NCBI GenBank assembly: GCA_031772625.1
Contig: CM062818.1
Coordinates: 1,678,169,167-1,678,233,166 of the forward strand
Length of the DNA: 64,000 bases
Direction: 5' to 3'
Source of the DNA: Pinus tabuliformis
Taxonomy: Eukaryota > Streptophyta > Pinopsida > Pinales > Pinaceae
Position numbers and translations under genes: made by a program. Positions 54,040 through 64,000 of this stretch are shown piece after piece (position 1 is the stretch's first letter; the number at the start of each line of letters is the position of its first letter). Under the pieces are notes generated by a model, which saw only the letters and a list, made by a program, of their open reading frames with translations, had not been told where the DNA came from and did no database searches.

Positions 54040-54317
54040 GGACCAGTTTTGCAAATAAGTCTACTATGCCTGTCAAGAGAGTGTCCAGCCTCTTTGTTCC
54101 AAGGTCCCAAAAGATGGTCCCAAACAGTAGGGCAACAACTGTAGTGAAGAAAAATTGCACAACATTATAGTGTGGATTCATCCAATATGACCAATGTTGC
54201 TTCCAAAGGCATGCCACGCACTGAACCTTAAAGGACCGTGCATACTGTGTTGGAAAGCTCAGATCCTGCAAGCCAGGAGTAGGGGTGCTTAGCTCTTGAA
54301 TAAGGGCTTGATTCCAT
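54040..54317 (-). pseudogene. PDR/ABCG transporter exon, second membrane domain
   Basis: The exon opens after a CTGTTTTCAG acceptor (exon starts 54317) and reads WNQALIQELSTPTPGLQDLS, FPTQYARSFKVQCVACLWKQ, HWSYWMNPHYNVVQFFFTTV and VALLFGTIFWDLGTKR. This matches the start of the second transmembrane domain of PDR transporters (typical KQHWSYWRNPPY and FGTIFWDLG). The usual continuation after GTKR is lost at about 54060. The joining phase with the exon at 54665-54796 is off, so the copy is not functional. Confidence 0.8.
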
Positions 54318-54574
54318 CTGAAAACAGAACAACATAATTGTCAAATAGGGCTTTAAAAAAATTATAGTTTCTTGGGAGAAATTATTGCTTCCAAAGGCAT
54401 GCCACGCACTAAACCTTGAAGGACCATGCATATTGTGTTGGAAAAATCAGATTCTACGAGCCAAGAGCAGGGGTGCTTAGCTCTTGAATAAGGTCTTGAT
54501 TCCATCTGAAAACAGAACAACATAACTGTCAAATAGGGCTTTAAAAAAATTTACAGTTTCTTGGGAGAAATTAT
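54199..54574. repeat. 188-bp tandem duplication of the exon start
   Basis: Units 54199-54386 and 54387-54574 share GCTTCCAAAGGCATGCCACG, GGGGTGCTTAGCTCTTGAAT, the splice acceptor CTGAAAACAGAAC (read on plus) and AAATAGGGCTTTAAAAAAAT. The membrane-domain exon start and its acceptor therefore occur twice in a row. Confidence 0.88.
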
Positions 54575-54664
54575 GTAACTAAAGATAGGGTAACAAAATT
54601 AGAGATGCACAATAAAAAAGGCTCAAAGTTCTGAAACAAATTCCTACAATTATATTAGACATAC

Positions 54665-54796
54665 CCATAGAGCTAATTTTCTGTAGATCTCAGCAAACTC
54701 TACACCAAGTTTTTCCTCAACAGCTATGCAACTCACTTCCGATGCCCATGTTGCTGGATTGTATCCTTCGCTAATCTGTGGTATTTCTAGAACGAC
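54665..54796 (-). pseudogene. PDR/ABCG transporter exon with GYNPATW motif
   Basis: A 132-bp exon between a TTGGCCAG acceptor and a GTATGT donor, reading VVLEIPQISEGYNPATW then ASEVSCIAVEEKLGVEF and AEIYRKLALW. GYNPATWMLEV is the hallmark just before the second membrane domain in PDR proteins. It lies upstream of the 54040-54317 exon in the correct order. The frame is open, but downstream joining is out of phase by two bases. Confidence 0.78.
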
Positions 54797-54933
54797 CTGG
54801 CCAAACAACCAAGAATCGGACAAAATTGAAGGAAATAAGTTTTATGATTATAAAAATAGTTGTACTTTAGAAAACCAATAAAACTGAAAATTTAGCAATT
54901 ATTCCCTGACTTGTTCGAGCCCTTTGCAACCCT

Positions 54934-55179
54934 TCATTTGTTGTTAAGCCAAGCAAAGAAACATAGAGTAGGCCTTTTGTCATTCATTTCCCTTGGAGAT
55001 TCTCCACTTCTATTGATTTTTTCATATGCAATCATCTTCAAGCATTTAAATGAAGTCCCTAAATCCACCTTTTCCATTTCACCTACCATCCTTTCTATTA
55101 TGTAACAAGCTGATAAGTAAATACCATATTTGGCTTTGAAAATTATGTGACAGGTCACCAAACTACCCTGGAAACTCAC
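54934..55179 (-). CDS. Short unidentified frame sharing motifs with 51670-52620
   Basis: 81-codon minus frame containing MVGEMEKVDLGTSFKCLKMI and AYEKINRSGESPREMNDKR. The first motif matches the end of the larger repeat-containing frame (VGEMEKVDLHSL), and the second is similar to KMLANDEIICSDQFARERN at its start. This suggests a shared module about 35 residues long. It lies between the hydrolase and transporter relics. Function unknown; it may not be a gene. Confidence 0.25.
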   Translation of the reverse strand: MSFQGSLVTCHIIFKAKYGIYLSACYIIERMVGEMEKVDLGTSFKCLKMIAYEKINRSGESPREMNDKRPTLCFFAWLNNK

Positions 55180-55199
55180 ATTGGAAATATCTTGTCATT

Positions 55200-57990
55200 T
55201 GTACAACCTTTCAGCTGCCATTAAGGCCAGCAATCCACCATCATCATGACCAATAAGCACAATAGAAGAAAATGCCAGCTTCTGACAAAATGATGATAAC
55301 AGACTAACCTGCAAGAAGCATCAAAATTAGATCTACCACGGACAGTGCAAACATAATGAAAATCATTTCCAACCATATTTAAATTAAGCACTTAAATTTC
55401 CCAGAAGATCAATTACAATTAAAGTCTAGGAAAGGAAATGAAAAAAAAACAATATTTTTCCCAGAATACAAGGGATAAAAGTGCTACAATCACAAACAAA
55501 ACAAAGTGAGGTTGAAATTACAAGAAAGAGCAGATAAAAAATCAAATAGGAAAATAGTTAAAACTCTGAATTGATGAGATGGCACTCAAATCCACATGGC
55601 TTCCAGGTCTCACCTGGAACTCAAGTTCACATGAATTGGGCAGTCCTTTTACTTTCCATTCTGATTTGCTGGGACAAGAAGTAAGTCCCCAACCGGGCCG
55701 GTCAAAAGCAGCGACAGTGCATCCAGTTTGCCTTTCCAGGGGATTCATAACATACCTCCAAGAGAAAACCCCTCCACCAAATCCATGTATCAAAATCACC
55801 CCCATGCGTCCAAATTTATATGGTGTTGGCTCTAATAACGTTTTTATTAACCTAAACTTGTCATGCTTATATTTCTCCAAATTCAGAAATGGTATATGCT
55901 CAAAGAAACCAGAATAGCTATTTGAGCCACACTTGGAGCTTGGATTCACTTCTATAGTAGTAGAGCCACTCAATAGTGGAGTGTACAAGGGCTCATTTGT
56001 CGAAGTATGACTGAACTTCCTGGCAAGATTATGAGATCTTGGAAGCAAATTGTCATCACATCTTAACCTTCTCAGCACAGACCCATAATTTTCACCATTA
56101 CTATCATGGAAAGCGCTGGAAGTGTAAGAATGACTATTTGTAATCTTATAATGGATAACCAGACCTTCACAAAGCATGAAAAGACTCTCATCATCAGGAA
56201 GGATTCTTGAAGGCATTTTTTTCCTCCATCAAAGAAATATTTCTCTCAGAATTAACTTTAACAATTCTACCCATATTGGGGTTGGAAGAACAAGGAAGAT
56301 TCTGATAACCATGGAAAACAGTGTTGTAAAGTGGAACCTGTAAAATGAAAGACATGGTCAATAACCAGATTAGTTCATTATCGATCAAGATGAGTAATGA
56401 CAGTTAATAAATAATGCTTCTGATACCCTTGAATGGAGTAAAATGTAAAGATCAAAGGGAATAAGAATTACTACTGTACATGAAACTGGAGAAAATTTGA
56501 ATAATGCAGTTATGAGCTGTCTATGGCAACAGAAGCCTATGTCCTTTCATATTAGAGCTTACATTTCACAGATATGATAGGATTCTCAGCATTTAAATTT
56601 GTCACCAGTGCCCAATATGGCCTTCTCATACCACCACACTATATCATAGCAACCTTGGTACAAATATCATAATTGAATGTATGCCAGTTAACACCCTTGC
56701 TTATGTGGCAGTCTTCAAATGGTGGAAAAACACTCCTTAGACTCTAGAAAATGTAGCAAAGCTAACATGCATACTACTTTCGAGGTTCGAACTTTGGTTT
56801 CTATTTCCTTTGCAGGTCGTACATGTTGCAGACCTATGAAAGATAGAGTCATTCAGAGTGCAGAAATTTGGCTTTTCTTTTCATTTGGAGGCCCTATTCA
56901 GTGTAGCTTTTATATGACAAATAAGATAACGTGTAAGATATATAAATTATTTCAAATCATAGTTCTATTCCCCTGGGCCACTTCTATCCCCCTATGCCAT
57001 ACCCACATGCTGATGAGCCCCTTTACAAAGGAAAATTACCATAACCACTACTCCTACTTGTAATTCAAAATGTTTCATTCTTAATCATACCATACCCAAT
57101 ACCCAATACTCACACCCAGTCTTGTGCAACATTGATTTAAACGTATTGCACCAAATCTTAAAAATAGGGTTCATAAAATGGGATTAATGATGGAAAACTA
57201 CAGCTATTTCAGGAAACCCGAAGACCTTGGCCATGTTTTTTGGCCATTCGTTTAGGAGGTCTGGACTTGGATACAATGCCTGCTCACCAATATGTTTACA
57301 TATAAACTTTACTAGTGGGTTGTCCTTCTATGGAACCTTTGGCTCTGCCACAAATCTGACTGGAATGTTTGACAGGAAATGAGGTTGGTGACTCTCTACT
57401 TCTAAAGGTGAAAGAGATGTGTGAGAAGATTAAAGATTTTCCAGATGAATGGGTAACTAAAATTGATATATTCCTGATTTTGGACTCAATAGCTGTTCAA
57501 TGCTTAGCCACATGATTACCTCAAGAAAAATAGATATATGAATTAGATCTCTATGCACTACAGAGTAGGTATGGGCAAGGAAACAGTTGTTTAATGTGAT
57601 GATGGGTTCGCATTTACTCCTTGAAAGGATAGAAATTGCATCTTTTTCAAAGATATATAAGTATCAGTTCTTAAAAAAATCTAAAAAGACCTCAAATATG
57701 TAGCTTGAAAACCCATTTCACCATCAGAGACTATCTTACCGCTTCAGGATCAAGCTGCTGGAAGTGATGCATTTTACGCCTAGCTTTACATCTAGTCCTG
57801 TATGCCACCACACTGTGACCAAGAGTCTAAGGCAATAGACAACAAGAGAATTTCCAGCATACTCCATGGAATTTGGAAACCTCTTGACTCTGCTGAGGGG
57901 CTTCCTAATGCGGAAGAAGCCATAACCAAGCATGCCTTAACAACAATAAGGACACCTGAAGCCAGGCCACAGAATACTGGCTAAGAGCTA
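55200..57990 (-). pseudogene. Plant alpha/beta hydrolase, three exons, frameshifted and truncated
   Basis: Exon 1 (about 57990-57740) encodes a hydrophobic segment SGVLIVVKACLVMASSALG and, after a one-base shift, GHSVVAYRTRCKARRKMHHF. It ends LDPEA before a GTAAGA donor. Exon 2 (56337-55614) runs from VPLYNTVFHGYQNLP through a 7-A homopolymer frameshift to LPDDESLFMLCEGLVIHYKI, VILIHGFGGGVFSWRYVMNP (oxyanion HG motif) and TVAAFDRPGWGLTS. It closes at a GTGAGA donor. Exon 3 (55308 to about 55200) gives VSLLSSFCQKLAFSSIVLIG and HDDGGLLALMAAERL, where the usual nucleophile elbow GHSxGG reads GHDDGG as in this plant subfamily. Acceptors and donors look normal. The C-terminal part with the catalytic His is not present. 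Confidence 0.78.
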
Positions 57991-58890
57991 GGCATGCACA
58001 TGCACAAGAAACTTGTTCCAAAGAAGAAAATTGATCTAGCTAGCCGTGAATTTGGAATATACCCGACAATAGGGCTGCTTATTACAATGAATTTTCTTGC
58101 CCCTTACTATACAGACTCTACAACATCCAGCACAGAGAAGAGGATAACCCGAAATTTAACATAATGAAACAATCAGCCAAAAAATTGAGGTAATACAAAA
58201 TCATGAGCGATTCGTATGCACCAATATAAGCATTCCCCCGGAGCTTGGCCATAAGAGCAGACAATCCAGAAGTGATGGAGGCCCATTAGTGTTGTTGGCA
58301 GCTGGAAATGGTGCGGGAGCAGAAGAAACAAGTGATCACCATCTATCTGGAAGTTCAACAAGCACATGCAATCTTAACTGATTAAAATTCCAATTATAAT
58401 GATCTGATCCAATGAAAAAATCTCTTTTAATCATCTAACACATCAGATCAATGGTCCAAAATAGGACACGGTGGCATATAAGGGAGTTCTTCCCGGAGGG
58501 AAACGCCTTACGGTGTAAATATAGGACATGGAACATACTCAACCCAGATTATTTAAGATTATTTCACTCTGAAAAAAAAGGTGGTTATATACATATCACT
58601 ATCATAATTCATGAAGTATTTAAATGTTATCGTATCATTATCATATTTATTTTTGATACTATCATATTCATCTCTTCTTTTTTATGTATTATCTATAATA
58701 AATTGTTTGTGATATGTGAGTGTATTATTATTTAGTGATTTAATTGTGATATTTATGGATAGAAAAATAATGAGTGAAATTTTGATTTTGAGTTTAAAAT
58801 TGGTTTTTAAGTATATATGAATTACTCTATAAAATTTACGAAGCATTCCGATTATGGAGAGTTTAAAGTTTAAATTTGTGTTTCTAACAA
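57991..58890. other. Non-coding stretch, nothing recognised
   Basis: It would include the promoter of the hydrolase relic if one survives; no element was identified with confidence. Confidence 0.4.
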
Positions 58891-58904
58891 ATCCCTATTA
58901 GATT

Positions 58905-59228
58905 ATGAGTAAATTATATCAGAAAATAGGTGAGAAAACTTCCAAAACGTATAAAGATAAATATATCTATGGAGATTCGAAAACTCTTATAGATAGAATC
59001 AAAGGACACAGTGCATTTGATCCTCCCCTTTTATCTGGGTGGATTGAGGGTATTAAACATATCATGGACATTTTCCTTGGTATAATAGTACAACACATCT
59101 ACCATGAATCAAACAAGGTAACTAACACTCTTTCAAAAAAGGGTCTTAGTGATGCTTATGGAGTCATGCGGTACCAATATATAGAAGACAACCACACAAA
59201 TGTGGAAGGCTTGCTCCATCTCCCATGA
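58905..59228 (+). pseudogene. RNase H C-terminal fragment of a LINE (RVT_3-like)
   Basis: The frame reads YGDSKTLIDRIKGHSAFDPP, then IVQHIYHESNKVTNTLSKKG. These match the third and fourth motifs of the plant LINE RNase H domain (GDSK-VI and VYREANKVADxLSKxG), with the last catalytic Asp replaced by Asn in VTNTL. The start of the domain and the rest of the LINE are absent. Confidence 0.65.
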
Positions 59229-60440
59229 CAAAATATGCTTCTCTGTACTTTGTTGTTTTTTATCTTTTTTAGTAGCCATGCTTGGACTTTTTTATCAGAT
59301 GGATACATTATGTTAGTGACTTCTAAATCTGTAAGTACTATGAAGACTTTTTTTGTAATTATTTTTTTGTATATGGCACAAAATATGGGTTTTAAAAAAA
59401 CTCAATATAGGAGTTTATGTTATGATTACATGTAATGGATCACAAACTAATACAAAATCCAGTGTTTTTTTCTTCAGAATTTTTCTACTTAATTGTTGTT
59501 TATCTTTTTTATTTAATTGTTGTTAACTAAGATAGTTCACACAAATTTTTAAGATTTTTATCAAATTTTATGTGTTGGCAACTTTCTCCTTTAATCAAAT
59601 TCATCTTGGGTATTTATGCAATGCATGAATTTATTAAAAATACTCTTTTAATCAAATCCATCTTGGGTATTTATGCAATGCACACATTTATTAGGCATAC
59701 AAAGACCCTTAAGGAATTCTTATCCAATTCCTTAAACTAACCAATTATTGTAGTGTGGTTGATTTCTTACATGGTTGCTATCACTATCCATATTTAACTA
59801 TTGACCTTTCAAGGAGTTTAACTAGCTCATTCTCTAGCCTTCTTCAAGAGGCTTCCCATTGTAATTGTCCTATGAATTCTTTCCAATAGTTGAAAGCAAT
59901 TATGTAGCCTCATATCTCATTTCCAATCAAATATGTGATAACAATCTACATATTTTCCTAATATACAATTTCATTCATATATTGCATATTTGTGAAATTA
60001 ATCTTAAACATGTGCCAATATATTGTTTTGAGGGGCACATTTTACAACCCATTATGAGGGTAATGTGTGATTTCATTTGTGCTCAACCTAGAGTTGACAC
60101 TTTTTCCTTTTAAAATAAAAATTAAATATTCTCTAAATTAAAAAAACAATGACGACTATGCTAAAAAACAAAAATAAATTATATGTTTGGTTAGTTTTAA
60201 TAAAAAAATTCAAAAACAAGAGGAGTTGTAAAAAAATTCACTCTTACTCTTAGTCATATATAAAATGTTTGATATTTATATGAAATAACATAATTTTATA
60301 TCATTTTAAAAAAAATAAAGTAATTAAAAGTAAAAAAAATAAAGCATGAAGAAGTTGTATCACTCCTAGAATTTTTTAAATATTTCAATACATAACTTAA
60401 ATAAATTATTTTAATGTCCATGTTAACTAATATATATATA
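59229..60440. other. AT-rich non-coding stretch
   Basis: It contains a 58-bp tandem duplication at 59583-59698 (TTAATCAAATYCATCTTGGG in each unit). No protein motif. Confidence 0.5.
59583..59698. repeat. 58-bp tandem duplication
   Basis: Both units contain AATCAAATYCATCTTGGGTA followed by TTTATGCAATGCA. Confidence 0.85.
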
Positions 60441-60477
60441 AAGTTCCTTGATACAACACAAAAGACCAAAATAGACA

Positions 60478-61458
60478 TTGAATTGGTGGAGATACATTTG
60501 GAAGCTTATTGCACCTCCGCGCACCACACTGTTCTTCTTCTGGTGCATTCTTAGAGACATAGTGCCCACGGGGGAGCATTTAGCTCACAGAGCTATTTAC
60601 GGGCCTACCTGGTGTATTCTGTGCAAATGTGAATCAGAATCTACGGAACATCTTTTCCTACTCTGCATCGCATTGCAATCTCTTTGGCGGAGTTTATCCT
60701 CATCTATCCGTTTCATTGGGTTATGGGCTGGCAATGATCTAAGCAGCGCATGGGATGACTGGTCTGGCAGACACAAGGGATCTAAACTTCAGAGCCTCCC
60801 CTTGCTTGTCAGCTGGTACATCTGGCAGGCTCGAAACCGATTCATATTTGATAACAAAGCTGTGTGTTGGCCGCACATAGAGGCTGGCATAATCTCTGCA
60901 TATAATGAATTTCCAGAACCTATACCTCCTAGAGAGCGCCGCACTCACCCACCTCCCAGCATTGACAAAACTACTCCCTGGGCGTTCTTTGATGGGGCTG
61001 CAAATCAACAGGGTTGTGGAGGTGGCTTCATTCTATACATAAATGAACAACACTTCTACAAAGTTAAGATGGGATTAGGAGCTGGCACCAATAATTTTGC
61101 GGAACTCATTACCCTCCGTCACTTATTGCATTTCTCCTTGGGACATCAGTGCTTCAATCTAAATATTTTTGGGGACTCAAAGATTATTATTAACTAGTTC
61201 AATAGCATATTTGTTTGTCACATACACACACTCAGCAACATATTAAACGAAGTGAATATTTTCAAGGCAGAATTTAACAATATCTCTTGCAATCATATTT
61301 ACAGGGAGCATAACTGTAGTGCTGACCAACTATCCAAGGAGGCCGCGTCATTACCCAGAGGAGAATGGGTGATACAAGAGCAGAGGGGGATTAATGAATT
61401 CCGCTATTATCATCGGCCTTATATAGATAAACACTATCAGGGGGACCGCAGTCCTTGA
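60478..61458 (+). pseudogene. LINE ORF2 C-terminus: zinc-binding region and RNase H
   Basis: It opens inside the zf-RVT-like region (APPRTTLFFFWCILRDIVPT, then CILCKCESESTEHLFLLC) and continues through a linker to a full RNase H: FFDGAANQQGCGGGFILY (Asp), NNFAELITLRHLL (Glu), IFGDSKIIIN (Asp), then a stop at 61195-61197, and HIYREHNCSADQLSKEA (Asp) to the end at 61458. All four catalytic acids are readable and only one stop breaks the frame, so the copy is fairly young. Reverse transcriptase and endonuclease are missing, as in a 5'-truncated LINE insertion starting near 60450. Confidence 0.82.
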
Positions 61459-61792
61459 ACTACAAATGTTATTTGTAAATCCCTGTAAAAACTCAAATTT
61501 TTGAAATCTTTTTTATGATAGTTTGACATTATCTTTTTTGAGATATTATACTGGAAGGGGCGCTGCGTGGCCTATGTATAGGCTTATACAGACATATAAT
61601 AGTTTTTATACAACTGCTTTTTTTGGGCAGATCACCCTGCATGGTGTATCTGGACAGCTCAGAGTCCATCATGTTAGTACATGGTTGACTCAGTTTACAA
61701 CATATGCAACTGCATCTACAATATGTAATTTTCTCTATATTAATGAAAATTATGGATTTTTCCAGTGGGAAAAAAAACTAATATATATATAG
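61459..61792 (+). mobile_element. LINE 3' untranslated region and tail
   Basis: It runs from the ORF2 stop to GCATCTACAATATGTAATTT, TTAATGAAAATTATGGATTT and a tail of eight A bases followed by CTAATATATATATAG. The minus-strand end at 63930-64000 carries the same terminal words, which identifies this as the family's 3' end. Confidence 0.7.
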
Positions 61793-62770
61793 TCACAAGC
61801 CAAGGGTCGAGATTTATCTCAAAAGGAATTAGTCATTTTTGCCCTTTTAATTAATTTGATTAATTAAAAAAAAAATTATCACAACACGTGTCATATGAAC
61901 ATGAGTTTTGATTATTGAGGTATGTGGTATTAGTAAGTCTTGGCCCACAAAATTGTAAAAAAAATGGCTAAGAATCTCCATGGTAAAATAGGGGTGAATC
62001 TCTATGGTTAAAAATATTGTTACATGTTTTTTTAAGTGTATGTATATATATGTTAATTTAACTCATATATTAACTATTTTTATAATTAATAATAATAATA
62101 ATAATTAAAAATATCTCTGATGGGGATACTAATTGAGGATGGCAGCGTTGTGGATGATAGTGCCCACTACCCTAGCATAAGATTGAATGAAGATGGGGGG
62201 TGGTGTGGCCATCCCCATGCATGCAATTCATGTGAAGCATTAATATTTGGAAATGTCTGAGGAAGGGAATTGTTAAATGAAGAAGGACGAGGAAACATTG
62301 ACGAAGCTTTTGCTTGGGGACACCCTGACCCCTCATTATTCCTGGAAGACTAATGTTGATACTCTAGAACGTTGGAGCGGTGAGAAGGGAGTTTCACTAC
62401 ATCTGGCATGGAGAGAATATATGCATGCTTGCTGGGAATTTTAGGGGTTTAGAACCACCGATTTGGGTGGGAATTATGGAGTGAAAGGCAGGGGTTCATC
62501 ATTGCCCACCACACAACATCTCTTTGGATAACCGACACACCCTACATGCGGAAGTTGAAGCATACCTCTATGTGGGTAACTCTGAACTCTACCAGGCTTC
62601 TTCGTTTTGTATTTGTGTTTTGGCTTGATGTTTGGCTTGGTTGACGACTTTTTATTCTTAATGATGATAGTGTTAGCTAGCTTATAGCTCGAGTTTACAG
62701 TCTGAGTTGTGGCACTGGTGGTATTTTAGCACTGTTTCCACGCCTCGGGGGAGGGCTTATGACTTTATTA
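61793..62770. other. Non-coding stretch, nothing recognised
   Basis: It contains a short AAT run near 62085-62103. No protein motif was found. Confidence 0.4.
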
Positions 62771-62774
62771 ATTG

Positions 62775-63035
62775 GTCCTTGTGTGTATTCATGTTTAATT
62801 TTCATGGGCTTCAGTTGTATTTGTGGTCTTAATTGGGAGGTTTTACTTACAGCTCCAGCGTTGAGAGCTTTGTTGTGGTTGTTTTTCTATTTCTAGGTAT
62901 TATTTGGTCCCTGGGCATATTCAAGTTTAATTATTGTGGGCTTCATTTTTCTTTGTGGTCCTGGTTGGGAGGTTTTACTTATAGTTCCAATGTTGAGAGC
63001 CTTTTCGTGGTCGTGTATCTATTGCCTTGTTAATT
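62775..63035. repeat. 133-bp tandem duplication
   Basis: Both units contain TTAATTWTYRTGGGCTTCA, TTTGTGGTC, TTGGGAGGTTTTACTTAYAG and GTTGAGAGC; the GGGAGGTTTTACTTA word lies at 62834 and 62967. Confidence 0.85.

Positions 63036-64000
<965 letters not shown>

Overview
The window is nuclear DNA from a seed plant, most likely a gymnosperm. That reading rests on the very low gene density, layers of old LTR retrotransposons inserted into one another, long decayed intergenic sequence, and broken copies of plant-type genes: a CYP78A cytochrome P450, a 3-ketodihydrosphingosine reductase, a PDR-type ABC transporter and a plant alpha/beta hydrolase. No tRNA, rRNA, CRISPR array or prokaryotic gene was seen. 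No protein-coding gene is intact from start to stop; every recognisable gene is frameshifted, interrupted or truncated.

Positions 1-37200 are almost entirely transposable elements. A minus-strand Copia-like element with a short LTR ends at 1727 and abuts a decayed Gypsy element (here Gyp1, 1728-11252), which carries gag, protease, an RNase H-like domain placed before the reverse transcriptase, the reverse transcriptase, and a truncated second RNase H. Inside the Gyp1 gag sits a gag-only terminal-repeat element (TRG-A, 3030-7292) with LTRs, primer binding site and target duplication all visible. A second member of that family (TRG-B, 17083-29886) is split within its left LTR by a 7.8 kb non-autonomous Gypsy-like element (LARD-Y, 17821-25658) that encodes only zinc knuckles and a protease and holds a series of stem-loops with a shared loop motif. 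Between and beyond these lie LTR fragments and four copies of an unclassified dispersed repeat (R1).

Positions 37200-58000 are gene-relic territory. In order: a LINE remnant (-); a truncated TSC10/KDSR gene (-) with a 45-bp stem-loop repeat upstream; a 1.3 kb tandem duplication whose breakpoint lies in a CYP78A exon and which carries a Stowaway-like MITE in each copy; the CYP78A pseudogene (+) split by a solo LTR; a DUF7950-like fragment (-) running head-on into the P450; a possible tRNA-derived SINE; an unidentified repeat-containing reading frame (-) with one nonsense codon; out-of-order exons of a PDR/ABCG transporter (-); and a three-exon alpha/beta hydrolase relic (-) ending just after its nucleophile elbow.

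Positions 58000-64000 hold two LINE RNase H remnants on the plus strand and a third LINE 3' end on the minus strand, whose tail has grown into a 101-bp TA microsatellite.

The genes do not form a pathway. The region reads as a record of insertion, local duplication and decay. Family assignments come from motifs read by eye; no database search was run.
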